In this document: piece by piece, positions 55,010-63,345 of the stretch | How the letters are laid out: every line of letters begins with the position of its first letter | Position numbering within the stretch: the first letter of the stretch is position 1 | Assembly (NCBI RefSeq): GCF_025950235.1 | Contig: NZ_JAPDDT010000022.1 | Coordinates: 24,090-88,089, forward strand | Source: Luteolibacter arcticus | GTDB taxonomy: Bacteria; Verrucomicrobiota; Verrucomicrobiia; Verrucomicrobiales; Akkermansiaceae | Direction of reading: 5' to 3' | Length of the DNA: 64,000 bases | The notes under the pieces: model-generated | Database searches by the model: none | What the model saw: the letters and a program-made list of their open reading frames with translations, nothing else | Told to the model about the DNA's origin: nothing | Translations under genes and position numbers: made by a program

Positions 55010-55585
55010 ATGAATCTGAAATTCGTGTTCCTCCTGTGTGCCTTGGTCGGCTTGCTGGCGGCCTTCAGCTCCGGCCAGACGGCCGAGGGTGGCCGCTCTT
55101 CCGGCATTATCGGTCAGCGCGACACGGTCGAAATCCGCGTCTTCCGGGAGGATGATCTGACCACCGCCGGCCAGCTTTCCGGCGACGGGACGATTTCGAT
55201 GCCACTGATTGGCTCGGTGAAGCTTGCCGGCCTGACCACGGACTCGGCGGCCAAGGCGATCGAGGCGAAGCTCAAGGACGGCTTCCTGGTGAAGCCGCAG
55301 GTGAGCGTCTCGATTGAAGGCCGTATCCGCCGGACGATCACGGTGCTCGGCCAGGCGCAGAACCCCGGCGTTTTCGAGTTGCCCGCGAACCGCTCGCTGA
55401 CGGTGGTCGAGGCCATCGGCATGGCCGGCGGCGCCACACGAATCGCGAATACCAAGAAGATCACGCTCAAGCGCTCCGGGGGGAAGGTCCAGACGATCAA
55501 TCTCAAGGACATCACTTCCGGCAAGGCCTCCGACCTCTCCCTCAAGGACGGTGACGTGCTGAGCATTCCCGAAAGCCTTTTCTAA
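55010..55585 (+). CDS. Polysaccharide export protein, Wza/SLBB type
   Basis: 191 residues from ATG 55010. Signal peptide, then the poly-export motif GIIGQRDTVEIRVFREDDLTTAGQLSGDGTISMPLIGSVKLAGLT, then one SLBB repeat with ITVLGQAQNPGVFELPANRSLTVVEAIGMAGG. It lacks a clear lipobox Cys. It would form or line the outer-membrane exit for exopolysaccharide. It is short compared with Wza (about 380), so probably a minimal type. Confidence 0.88.
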   Translation: MNLKFVFLLCALVGLLAAFSSGQTAEGGRSSGIIGQRDTVEIRVFREDDLTTAGQLSGDGTISMPLIGSVKLAGLTTDSAAKAIEAKLKDGFLVKPQVSVSIEGRIRRTITVLGQAQNPGVFELPANRSLTVVEAIGMAGGATRIANTKKITLKRSGGKVQTINLKDITSGKASDLSLKDGDVLSIPESLF

Positions 55586-55595
55586 CATCCCCCTG

Positions 55596-57800
55596 ATGCC
55601 TTCCCCCCGCAAACCGGAATCCCTCGTTCCATCATCGCCGCGTTCGTCCGAACTGGCGATCGCCGAGCCGACGCTTTACCTGCCGAAAGTCGAAGTCGGG
55701 CGCCTTTTCGGCGTCTTGTTGCGCCGCGGTTGGCTGGTCGTGCTCGGCATGGCCCTCGCGATCGGTGCGATGTGGTACTATGTGAAGGGCGCGCCGAAGA
55801 TTTACGTTTCGACCGGTTCGGTCGAAGTGAGCAGCCATGCTCCGCGAGTCCTGAACATCGACGGCTTGTCGCCCGAGGATTCCAAGGATCTCGAACAACT
55901 CCGCACGATTGAGCGGAACATGGGTTCGTCGGCCCTGCTGATGCGGGTCGCGAAGGCGAACGGACTTTTCACGGCACCTGATTTCGCACCGCCCGGCACC
56001 AGCGAGCAGGGAGTGGTGGCCATGCTGGCCCAGCGCACCCGCGTCGAACTCGACCGCGGCACTCGTGTGGTCATGTTGAGCGTGGAGGATACCGATCCGC
56101 AGCGGGCCAAGCGCATCGTGGAGTCCCTCGTTTCTGAGTATGACTTGTGGATCAAGGATCGCCGCGAGGATCTTGCCCGCCGCGCGGGCGAGGGACTTGC
56201 GAAGGAGGAGGAGAAGCTCCGCGACTCGATGGAGCAGGCGGAGACCCGCTTGCAGGAGTTCCGGGAGTCTCATCCGGTGCCGGGCCTCGAAGGCCGCGAA
56301 GGCTCCGGGCCGGTGACCGATCAACTCGGCGCGCTCAATTCACAGCTTACCCAGGCGAAATCGGAGCGTCTGCGTCTTGAAGCGGAGTATGAGTCCTTCA
56401 AGAAATTCGATCCGGAGGATCCCGACTCGCTCGGCGGAATTGCAACGACTGCTCGGTCTGAAGAGGTCCTCGCTCTCTCCCGGTCGCTGCAGGTGAAAGA
56501 GCTGGAGTTCTCCAAGATCAAGGAGCGCTACCTCTTCAAGCACCCGGTCTTCAAGGAAGCGGAGCGGGAAGTGACCAGCCTCAAGGAAGATCTCGTCGAG
56601 GCGGTCCGCTCCGCCGGACAGGCCCTTGAAAAGAGCTATCACGTCGCGCTGGAGAATGAGTCGAAGCTCCATGGCGAAGTCGATGGCGCGCGCACCGTCG
56701 CCATTGGAGTGGAGGGCGTCCGCTCGAAATTCGATGGTCTGAAGCGTGAGGCCGATGCGGCCCGCGAGCTCCACGCCACCGTCGACAGGCGGCTGCGCGA
56801 GACGACGCTGGCGAGTGCCGTCGCCGCGTCCGCGATCGCTTGGGCCGAGCCGCCGTTTGTTCCGGAGAAGGCGTCGAAGCCGGCGAAGAAGATCTTGTTC
56901 CCGCTGGCGGCATTCGCTGGCATGATGGGTGGCCTCACATTGCTCGTGGGCGTTGAGCTCAAGGACGGCCGCGTCCGCGACTCTGCCAGTGCTGCCAGGG
57001 CGACCGGTGCGCCGTTGCTCGCCAGCCTGCCAGAGCTTCAGGCCGGCCGGGAAGGGGACATGGTGCTGCTTTCCGATCCCGCCTCGCCGACTGCCGAGGC
57101 ATTCCGCCGGCTGCGTGCCGTGCTGCTGCCGCCGCCCGCGAAGCCCGGTGCCCGCACCGTCCTCTTCGCCAGTGCCGTGCCCGGCGAAGGCCGCTCGCTG
57201 TGTGCCATGAACTACGCCGCTTCGCTCGCGATGCAGGGGCAGCGCACGCTCTTGCTCGACGGCGACATGCGCCGGCCCGGCCTCAGCCGCGAGCACGTGC
57301 GGGGCGAGTTTGGCGGACTCGGCGACTACCTCGACGGTGCGACCGATCCCGCCAAGGCGTGCTTCCAGACCGCGCTGCCGAACCTCTACCTGCTATCCTC
57401 CGGCCCGATGCGCAACGACGCTGCGGAGCTGCTCTCCGGCACCCGTTTTCCGGCCCTGCTGGAGGACGCCTACCGGTGGTTCGACGCCGTGGTCATCGAC
57501 AGCCCGCCGGTGCTGGCGGTCAGCGATGCCCTGGCGATGTCCCGCTATGCTGACCGCGTTTGTCTGGTGGTCCGCCAGAATGCCAGCGAGCGGAAAAATC
57601 TCCGCAAGGCGGCCGAATTGATTCGCTCCTCCGGCGGCAATTTGGTGGGTTTCGTCTGGAACGAGTTGTCGGTGCGGTCGAAGGGCCAGCCGGCTCCCGA
57701 ACCGGTCGTCCCCTACAGTCATCCGGCCCTTTCCGGCTCTGGCGAAACGACTGGCGCAGGCTCTGCTTCCGGCGAAAGCGTTTCCCCCACGATCACGTAA
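55596..57800 (+). CDS. Wzz/BY-kinase chain-length and export regulator
   Basis: 734 residues. N-terminal Wzz domain with TM near 46-65, a long coiled-coil periplasmic stretch (about 180-430), a second TM near 440-460, then a CpsD/CapB-type domain from about 500. Walker A' LLLDGDMRRP and Walker B VVIDSPP are intact. Walker A reads SAVPGEGRS, so Arg replaces the normally invariant Lys. There is no Tyr-rich tail. It may control polymer length without full kinase activity. Confidence 0.88.
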   Translation: MPSPRKPESLVPSSPRSSELAIAEPTLYLPKVEVGRLFGVLLRRGWLVVLGMALAIGAMWYYVKGAPKIYVSTGSVEVSSHAPRVLNIDGLSPEDSKDLEQLRTIERNMGSSALLMRVAKANGLFTAPDFAPPGTSEQGVVAMLAQRTRVELDRGTRVVMLSVEDTDPQRAKRIVESLVSEYDLWIKDRREDLARRAGEGLAKEEEKLRDSMEQAETRLQEFRESHPVPGLEGREGSGPVTDQLGALNSQLTQAKSERLRLEAEYESFKKFDPEDPDSLGGIATTARSEEVLALSRSLQVKELEFSKIKERYLFKHPVFKEAEREVTSLKEDLVEAVRSAGQALEKSYHVALENESKLHGEVDGARTVAIGVEGVRSKFDGLKREADAARELHATVDRRLRETTLASAVAASAIAWAEPPFVPEKASKPAKKILFPLAAFAGMMGGLTLLVGVELKDGRVRDSASAARATGAPLLASLPELQAGREGDMVLLSDPASPTAEAFRRLRAVLLPPPAKPGARTVLFASAVPGEGRSLCAMNYAASLAMQGQRTLLLDGDMRRPGLSREHVRGEFGGLGDYLDGATDPAKACFQTALPNLYLLSSGPMRNDAAELLSGTRFPALLEDAYRWFDAVVIDSPPVLAVSDALAMSRYADRVCLVVRQNASERKNLRKAAELIRSSGGNLVGFVWNELSVRSKGQPAPEPVVPYSHPALSGSGETTGAGSASGESVSPTIT

Positions 57801-57838
57801 TGGACTCCCCGGTCCAGACTCTGCTACCTTCACGTCAA

Positions 57839-57861
57839 GTCACGACTCCCCCGGTCGTGAC
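57839..57861. repeat. Perfect 8-bp hairpin before glycosyltransferase gene
   Basis: GTCACGAC and GTCGTGAC pair around TCCCCCG. It lies in the spacer between the BY-kinase stop and the next ATG and lacks a T-tract; it may attenuate transcription or be a repeat. Confidence 0.5.
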
Positions 57862-57899
57862 GGGTCTCCCCCGGCCCGAAAATCCCATCCCCCCGTCCC

Positions 57900-59417
57900 A
57901 TGAACTGTGCTCCCCCCGCACCAGCCGTGGAGGACGTCGCCCCGACGCCTCCTCCTCCGGATCCTTCTACTGAAAGCGCCCGGTCGTACTCCCTGCGCCA
58001 CCGCCACCGTCCCTGGGTGGCCCACCAGAAGCTGATCGCCTTCAGTTTCCTGGGCGATGCTGCCGTGGTGTTCCTGTCGATGCTCGTGGCCTACTTGCTG
58101 CGCTTCGAGTCGCGCCTCCAGTACATCGGCGTCGATGATCCGGAGATCAACCTGCGCGCCTATACCGGCCACGTCCTTTTCGGGGGCGTGCTGATGCTGG
58201 CGTTGCTCGCGAATTTCCGCGTCCACGACCCGCGCAACTATCTGGCCATCCGCCGCACCTTCACGGTCATCGTGAAAACCTGCGCGATCTGGTTGGTCGC
58301 CTTCCTCGGTGTCGCGCTGATCCTGAAGCTTGATCCCGCGATCAGCCGCGCCTATTGCGTGTTCGGCTGCGTGATCGCCATGGTCATGCTCTGCGGCTGG
58401 CGCTGGTTCCTCTACTGCGTGCTGCGCCGCGAGCCCTTTGCCCAGGCTCTCCGCCAGAAGGCCGTCTTCGTGGGATGGAACGAAGAGTGCGGCCGTGCCA
58501 TCGGACGCTTCAGCGAGGGCCGCTCGCACCAGATCAATGTCCACGGCGTGATCGTCCCGCCGAGTGGCAGGCTGGAGTCCGAGCCGCCGGCCAACACGCC
58601 GGTGCTTGGCCACTACGACGATTTTCGCGATCTTGTCCGCAATTCCGGCGCCGACCTGATCATGGCAGTGGATGGCTGCATGGAGCGCCACGAAATGCTC
58701 ATGCTCGCCGAAACCTGCGGCAAGGAGTTCGTGGACTTCAAGCTGGTGCCGAGCTGCTTCCAGATCCTGGTCTCCGGTCTCCAGTTGGAGAGCTTCCACG
58801 GCATGCCGGTGCTCGGCATCGGCAAGCTGCCGCTCCACCACGCGTTCAACAACGCGCTCAAGCGCGGCATCGACATCATCGGCGCGATCTCCGGGCTGAT
58901 CCTGTTTGCTCCGGTCATCACAGTTTTCTGCACCATGGTCCGCATGGAGTCCCGCGGCCCCGTTTTCTACCGCCAACGCCGCATCGGTCTCAACGGTCGC
59001 CCATTCGACATCATCAAGATCCGCTCGATGAAAGTGGATGCCGAGGCCAATGGCCGCCCGGGGTGGACCGTGAAGGACGACCCGCGCCGTCTCAAGGTCG
59101 GGGCCTTCATGCGCGAATGGAACATCGACGAGCTGCCACAGTTCTGGAACGTCCTGATCGGCGACATGAGCCTCGTTGGCCCGCGTCCGGAGCGTCCTGA
59201 GCTGATCGAGAACTTCAAGGAGGACATCCCGCACTACAACGTCCGCCACAACATCAAGCCCGGCGTCACCGGTTGGGCGCAGGTCAATGGCCTGCGCGGC
59301 GACACCTGCCTGCGCGAGCGCGTGAAGTTCGACCTCGACTACATCGAGAACTGGAACGTCATGCTGGATCTCCAGATCATGCTGATGACCTTCTTCAGCC
59401 GGAAGGGTGCTTGTTGA
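57900..59417 (+). CDS. Polyprenyl-phosphate glycosylphosphotransferase (WbaP/CpsE type)
   Basis: 505 residues. N-terminal four TM helices (about 45-170), a Rossmann-like cytosolic segment, another TM near 325-345 and the catalytic bacterial sugar transferase domain to the C-terminus: KRGIDIIGAISG, FYRQRRIGLNGRPFDIIKIRSMK, WNIDELPQFWNVLIGDMSLVGPRPERPE and KPGVTGWAQVNGLRGDT. It transfers the first sugar-1-phosphate to undecaprenyl phosphate at the inner membrane. Sugar identity not determined. Confidence 0.93.
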   Translation: MNCAPPAPAVEDVAPTPPPPDPSTESARSYSLRHRHRPWVAHQKLIAFSFLGDAAVVFLSMLVAYLLRFESRLQYIGVDDPEINLRAYTGHVLFGGVLMLALLANFRVHDPRNYLAIRRTFTVIVKTCAIWLVAFLGVALILKLDPAISRAYCVFGCVIAMVMLCGWRWFLYCVLRREPFAQALRQKAVFVGWNEECGRAIGRFSEGRSHQINVHGVIVPPSGRLESEPPANTPVLGHYDDFRDLVRNSGADLIMAVDGCMERHEMLMLAETCGKEFVDFKLVPSCFQILVSGLQLESFHGMPVLGIGKLPLHHAFNNALKRGIDIIGAISGLILFAPVITVFCTMVRMESRGPVFYRQRRIGLNGRPFDIIKIRSMKVDAEANGRPGWTVKDDPRRLKVGAFMREWNIDELPQFWNVLIGDMSLVGPRPERPELIENFKEDIPHYNVRHNIKPGVTGWAQVNGLRGDTCLRERVKFDLDYIENWNVMLDLQIMLMTFFSRKGAC

Positions 59418-59518
59418 GAGACGCAAGACTGGAAGACGCAAGATTCAAGACTTGAGACCGCTCGTCCATTCCTGGCTTTCAAGTCTTGCGTCTTGTGTCC
59501 TGAAGTCTTGAGTCTCTT
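59416..59518. repeat. AAGACNC heptamer inverted repeat
   Basis: GAGACGCAAGACTGG...AAGACTTGAGA at 59417-59456 and its inverse at about 59477-59516 (TCAAGTCTTGCGTCTTGTGTC). Both arms use the heptamers seen at 21702-21745. Confidence 0.7.
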
Positions 59519-59523
59519 TTCCG

Positions 59524-60864
59524 ATGGATGCCGCCATCACGGATGAATCCGCCCACTCCGCCCGCCGCGATCGCTCGATCCGGTTGGCGGTGGTGACGTC
59601 CTTTCTATCGAAGGCGGGCACGGCGCTGTTCCAGCTCCTGTCGATTCCCATCGCCATCCACGTGCTGACCCGGGAGGGGTTTGGCATCTATTCGGCGGTC
59701 AATGTCACGCTTGGCACGGTGTCGCTGCTGCAAGTGGGCATCGGCCCGGCGCTCGCGCACGGCCTGTCAAAGGCCAAGGCGCAAGGGCACGACAATGACG
59801 CCCGGGAGCTGTCGGCGAGCGCCTTCTTTCTCTCGGGCGGGCTGGCCCTGCTGGCCGGGCTTTTGCTCGCCATCGTGCTCCTCGCTGTGCCGCTGCCAGT
59901 GATCTTCGGCAATGAGTTCGCCGGGAAGGAAGCCATCCTCCGGCCTGCCTTGTGGACCGGGCTCGCGCTGTTTCTGCTGCTCTTTCTTTTCAATCTCACC
60001 GACCGGACCCGGGAGGGGCTGTTAGAGGCGTCCGCCAACAACCTCTGGGGTGCGGCGGGCAATGTCCTGGCTGCCGCCGCAGTGGGCATCGGCGTGTGGT
60101 TTGTCCCGCAGGTGTGGTTTCTCGTGCTGGCGGTCCACGGCTCGCTGGTGATCGCCAAGCTCTGCAATACCATCGCCCTGTGGCGCGCGCATCCGGAAGT
60201 CCGCCCGCGGTGGACGCGCTTCCGCTTGCCGGTGGCCAAGCATCTTTTCACCGACGGGCTGACCTTCTCCGCCGCGACGCTCGTCACCGGAGTGGTCGAA
60301 TACAATCTCTGCGGCTGGCTCGCCGGTCGCAACGGCGGACCGGCGGCGACCGCGCTCTACGGCGTCTTCATCTCGATGACCATCATGCAGCTCGGCTTCG
60401 TGATGATGCTCAGCACGCCGACCTGGCCTGCGGTTGCGGAAGCGCTTGCCCGCGGCGATGTGCCGTGGGCGAAGAAGGCAGCGCGGAAACTTTATCTCTT
60501 CGGCAGTGCCTTCGCCCTGTGCGCCTTTGGTGGCCTCGTCCTGTTAGGCCCGTGGGTGTTCTCGATCTGGCTCGGCAAGGACTTCGCCAACACGCCGCGG
60601 ACGATGTTCGCGTGCTATGGCTTCTACTTCGTCGCCCACGTCTGGCGACACTTGAACCACGCCATGATGATCGGCACCGGTCAGGTGGGGAAGCTGGCAC
60701 GCATCCAGTTCGTCGAGTCCACGCTGGTCGCGGTGGTCGCGTTCTTCGCCCTGGAGTGGGGAGGCATCGGCCCGATGCTCGCGGCGATGGGAACGGTGGC
60801 CTTGGCCATCACCGGCATCATGCTGCCGCGACAGGTCGCACGGGCGTTCGGGGAGGCGCGCTGA
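59524..60864 (+). CDS. Oligosaccharide flippase, Wzx/MATE-like
   Basis: 446 residues with about 12 hydrophobic helices spread over the whole length (for example LAVVTSFLSKAGTALFQLLSIPIAIHVL at the start and LAAMGTVALAITGIML near the end). The N-terminal region FLSKAGTALFQLLSIPIAI...REGFGIYSAV is typical of polysaccharide biosynthesis/Wzx flippases. It moves lipid-linked oligosaccharide across the inner membrane. It is the last gene of the exopolysaccharide operon. Confidence 0.85.
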   Translation: MDAAITDESAHSARRDRSIRLAVVTSFLSKAGTALFQLLSIPIAIHVLTREGFGIYSAVNVTLGTVSLLQVGIGPALAHGLSKAKAQGHDNDARELSASAFFLSGGLALLAGLLLAIVLLAVPLPVIFGNEFAGKEAILRPALWTGLALFLLLFLFNLTDRTREGLLEASANNLWGAAGNVLAAAAVGIGVWFVPQVWFLVLAVHGSLVIAKLCNTIALWRAHPEVRPRWTRFRLPVAKHLFTDGLTFSAATLVTGVVEYNLCGWLAGRNGGPAATALYGVFISMTIMQLGFVMMLSTPTWPAVAEALARGDVPWAKKAARKLYLFGSAFALCAFGGLVLLGPWVFSIWLGKDFANTPRTMFACYGFYFVAHVWRHLNHAMMIGTGQVGKLARIQFVESTLVAVVAFFALEWGGIGPMLAAMGTVALAITGIMLPRQVARAFGEAR

Positions 60865-60888
60865 CGCCGCTTTTTTCCATGCGGGAAA

Positions 60889-60921
60889 GGAACAGGAAAC
60901 CGTCCGTCGGCTTCCTGTTCC
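60889..60921. terminator. Hairpin between convergent flippase and small gene
   Basis: GGAACAGGAA (60889-60898) and TTCCTGTTCC (60912-60921) are a perfect 10-bp stem around a 13-base loop. There is no strong T-tract, so termination may be weak. Confidence 0.6.
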
Positions 60922-60927
60922 ATCGAA

Positions 60928-61134
60928 TCAACTGAACATGCCCTTGACCTTGTCGAGCAGGCCGCCGCCCACAGCGGAGAGGTCGGGCGTCTCGCCAGCC
61001 ATCAGGGTGTCAACGACACCCTGGTATTCCGGCGGTAACTTGGATTTGACGAATTCGGCGACCGTCTTGATCGCGCCATCGACTTGTTCACCACTCAATC
61101 CGAGAGCGGCCAGTCTTTCCTTGAGTTCATTCAT
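60928..61134 (-). CDS. Small hypothetical protein
   Basis: 68 residues. Two amphipathic helices (LKERLAALGLSGEQVDGAIKTVAEFVKSKL) and a Gly-rich end (VGGGLLDKVKGMFS). I recognise no family; the pattern resembles small helical proteins such as DUF937/DUF2780 relatives. It lies just outside the tRNA-flanked cassette. Confidence 0.6.
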   Translation of the reverse strand: MNELKERLAALGLSGEQVDGAIKTVAEFVKSKLPPEYQGVVDTLMAGETPDLSAVGGGLLDKVKGMFS

Positions 61135-61159
61135 GGTGCTTGTGGGGTAGGGAAGTGAA

Positions 61160-61180
61160 GTGCCGGGAAGAGGACTCGAA
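61160..61180. repeat. 21-bp copy of the 3' end of tRNA-Leu (putative att site)
   Basis: GTGCCGGGAAGAGGACTCGAA differs by one base from the 3' end of tRNA-Leu at 62521-62541 and lies in the same orientation. No other part of a tRNA is present here. Confidence 0.78.
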
Positions 61181-61357
61181 GTCGTAGATTTCCCAACCCC
61201 TATATATCAAGGAAAGCTGGCTCTCGATTCGATGGCAATCGAGATCTTTTTTGGGCCTTCCTGTCGGGCATGCTGTGGCGATTGCGTCACCGATGTTCCC
61301 GGTCCTCATACGGCTGGCTTGATGCCGCCGTGGTGCTCCCCAAGAATGCAGCACTGA

Positions 61358-61774
61358 ATGACCCCGCGCCGCCTCACCCGCTGGAAATCCTTTTGGTTTG
61401 GAATCCTTGTGCTTGGGTTCCTTGGGTGGGCCTCGTTCGATAGCTACCGGTGCCTTTCAGGCTGTTTCCTGAAGTTTGAAGCCCGCGAAGCGCAATTTGA
61501 GCGCGCCAAGGGCAATACCCTTATTTATCTCCGGCATGGAGACACCTACCTCACCAGTCTTTCCGCAGGAGAGTTCCAAATAGAGCGCTCGCGCATTCCC
61601 GTTTACTTCGCGAGCCATTGGCAGATGCTCGACCGATTCGGCGCGCCTCAAGCCCGGATTCCGGACGCACTCGTTTTCTTGTCTTTCCTCATTCCTTGGG
61701 CCGCGTTTCTCGCTTGGCGCTGGAGACGGCAACGAATTCTAACAAAAGTCCATGACGCGCCGCCCGCTCCGTAA
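61358..61774 (+). CDS. Two-TM hypothetical protein, copy 1 of 3
   Basis: 138 residues. N-terminal RRLTRWKSFWFGILVLGFLGWASFDS (TM helix 1), a middle soluble part (about 30-95) and C-terminal DALVFLSFLIPWAAFLAWRWRRQ (TM helix 2). It is paralogous to the next two genes. Function unknown. Its 3' end overlaps copy 2 by 23 bases. GC content appears lower than that of host genes. Confidence 0.75.
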   Translation: MTPRRLTRWKSFWFGILVLGFLGWASFDSYRCLSGCFLKFEAREAQFERAKGNTLIYLRHGDTYLTSLSAGEFQIERSRIPVYFASHWQMLDRFGAPQARIPDALVFLSFLIPWAAFLAWRWRRQRILTKVHDAPPAP

Positions 61775-62016
61775 ATGGAAATCCTTTTGGCTCGGGATTC
61801 TTGTCCTCGGGTTCTTGGGGTGGGCTTGGGCAGACTCAGTGGAGCTTGGGAGCTGGTGGACTCCCGTGACGGGACGCGTTTGTGGATATCTTCAGCGATG
61901 AGTATTTGGGAGACACCTACTATGTGGCCCACTGGTTCCTCATCCTCCTTTTCTGTCTCGTCTGGTTCGCGTGGATCTTCTGGCACTGGAAGCGTGAACA
62001 AAAGAAAAGCTCATGA
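61752..62016 (+). pseudogene. Two-TM paralogue, copy 2 of 3, frameshifted
   Basis: From ATG 61752 the frame reads MTRRPLRKWKSFWLGILVLGFLGWAW but stops at 61899-61901. The downstream part, shifted by one base near 61878-61884 (GTTTGTGG), continues as DIFSDEYLGDTYYVAHW and a C-terminal TM ending HWKREQKKSS with stop at 62014-62016. That stop overlaps the next gene's ATG (ATGA), so the shifted tail is the natural C-terminus. A one-base insertion, sequencing error or frameshift is possible. Confidence 0.75.
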
Positions 62017-62417
62017 GGCCCGGACTCCTTCTTGTCTGGCACAGAACGAGCCGCCGCCCCTCGTTTTGGCTCGGGCTTTTCGTCGCATGCTTTCTGGCGT
62101 GGGCTTGGTGGGATTCGACCCGATCCGAAACCTGGGTGCAGACGCTAGCGAAGTCGGGAACGCGTGGAATTGTCCGACTGGATGGGACTACCTTTGTTTT
62201 CGACCATGCGAAGCATTTTCAAGCATGGGAAGGCGTCATGCGATTTGACGCGCAGTCGACGGCACAGGAATTTGAGGAAATGAATTTGGAAGGATGGAAT
62301 GTCCGCTACTTCCGAGTTCCCGACTCCCTCGTTTTCTTTTCCTTTGTCGGGCTTTGGGGCGGGTGGCTGGCGTGGCGCTGGAAGACGGAGAGGAAGGCCG
62401 CACCCGCGTCCGAATGA
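62013..62417 (+). CDS. Two-TM hypothetical protein, copy 3 of 3
   Basis: 134 residues. PSFWLGLFVACFLAWAWWDS (TM helix 1), a soluble centre with GTTFVFDHAKHFQAWEG, and PDSLVFFSFVGLWGGWLAWRWKTER (TM helix 2). It shares the SFW-LG-F-A-W-DS and DxLVF-SF-W--WLAWRW patterns with copy 1. Function unknown. Confidence 0.75.
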   Translation: MRPGLLLVWHRTSRRPSFWLGLFVACFLAWAWWDSTRSETWVQTLAKSGTRGIVRLDGTTFVFDHAKHFQAWEGVMRFDAQSTAQEFEEMNLEGWNVRYFRVPDSLVFFSFVGLWGGWLAWRWKTERKAAPASE

Positions 62418-62457
62418 GGGAAGCGCCCGCGTTAGCGTTGGTCTCCGTCGGTGCGAT

Positions 62458-62502
62458 CCAGGGAAAAATTAGGGAAGCGACCCTTTCGAGTGCTTCCCTG
62501 GA
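62458..62502. terminator. Weak hairpin after the two-TM genes
   Basis: AGGGAAGC (62471-62478) pairs with GCTTCCCT (62492-62499); the outer CCAGGGAA and TTCCCTGG offer an alternative stem. It lies between copy 3 and the convergent tRNA gene. Confidence 0.4.
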
Positions 62503-62520
62503 TTCTTGTAGGTTGTTGAA

Positions 62521-62604
62521 GTGCCGGGAACAGGACTCGAACCTGCACGCCTTTCGGTGCCTGAACCTAAATCAGGTGCGTCTACCAATTCCGCCATCCC
62601 GGCA
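62521..62604 (-). tRNA. tRNA-Leu (anticodon UAG)
   Basis: 84 bases on the minus strand, 5' TGCCGGGATGGCGGAAT and 3' TTCCCGGCAC. The acceptor stem TGCCGGG/CCCGGCA is perfect. Anticodon stem CCTGA/TCAGG with loop TTTAGGT gives anticodon TAG. The long variable arm typical of tRNA-Leu and the T-loop GGTTCGAGTCC are present. CCA is not encoded. Confidence 0.93.
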
Positions 62605-62654
62605 TGGCTGGGAGCCTATTGAACGGCGCTTGTCCGGCAAGCGGACATTCACGT

Positions 62655-63212
62655 TCACTTCTTTTCCGGGGCTTTCTCTTTCCCGGGAGCAGGAGCGGTC
62701 TCCGGTTTCGCCGGGACGAACTTGAGGGCCACGCCATTGATGCAGTAGCGCTGGTCGGTCGGGGTGCCGAAGCCTTCGCCCTTGAAAACGTGGCCGAGGT
62801 GGCCACCGCACTTCGCGCAGTTCACCTCGGTGCGCAGTGCGCCGGCGGAGTAGTCGTCCTTGGTGGTGACGTTCTTGGCCTTCGACGGGTCGTAGAAGGA
62901 TGGCCAGCCGCAGTGGCTGTCGAATTTCTCCTTCGACGTGAAAAGCTCGGCGCCGCAGCCGGCGCAGTAGTAGGTGCCGCCGCCCTGTTTGTTGAATTCC
63001 TTGTAAACCTCGCCATTTGGCCGCTCGGTGCCGGACTGGCGGAGGATGCGGTATTGCTCGGGAGTGAGGATCTTCTTCCACTCCTCGTCGGTCTTCTCGA
63101 CCTTGGCGGTCGGTTGTTCCGGGGCTTTGTCGGCGGTTTCCATGGCGGGTTTCGTCGGTTCTTCCGCCGTGCAGGCGCAAAGCGTCGCGGCGAGCAAGAG
63201 GGCGGCTTTCAT
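62655..63212 (-). CDS. msrB: Lipoprotein-type peptide-methionine (R)-S-oxide reductase
   Basis: 185 residues from ATG 63212. Lipobox signal MKAALLLAATLCAC. SelR domain about 50-165: YYCAGCGAELF and NCAKCGGHLGHVF hold the zinc Cys pairs, and RYCINGVALKF the catalytic Cys. It reduces methionine-R-sulfoxide in envelope proteins. The Glu/Lys/Pro-rich C-terminus is unusual. Confidence 0.92.
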   Translation of the reverse strand: MKAALLLAATLCACTAEEPTKPAMETADKAPEQPTAKVEKTDEEWKKILTPEQYRILRQSGTERPNGEVYKEFNKQGGGTYYCAGCGAELFTSKEKFDSHCGWPSFYDPSKAKNVTTKDDYSAGALRTEVNCAKCGGHLGHVFKGEGFGTPTDQRYCINGVALKFVPAKPETAPAPGKEKAPEKK

Positions 63213-63345
63213 CGGGGAAGATCTTCGCATGGGAGCGGGAGGATGCAAGGCGGCGCGCTATTCCCTTTCAGCCGGCGAACTTGGATTTGGAAAGTGTGAA
63301 CGGGAATGAGCGGGACAGTAAGGTCCCGGCTCGAATGGCGCTCAC

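Noticed and set aside
53683..55107. A 474-codon minus-strand frame opposite the beta-barrel gene
   Set aside because: The plus strand has a signal peptide, amphipathic strands and a terminal Phe; the minus frame is a GC-driven shadow.
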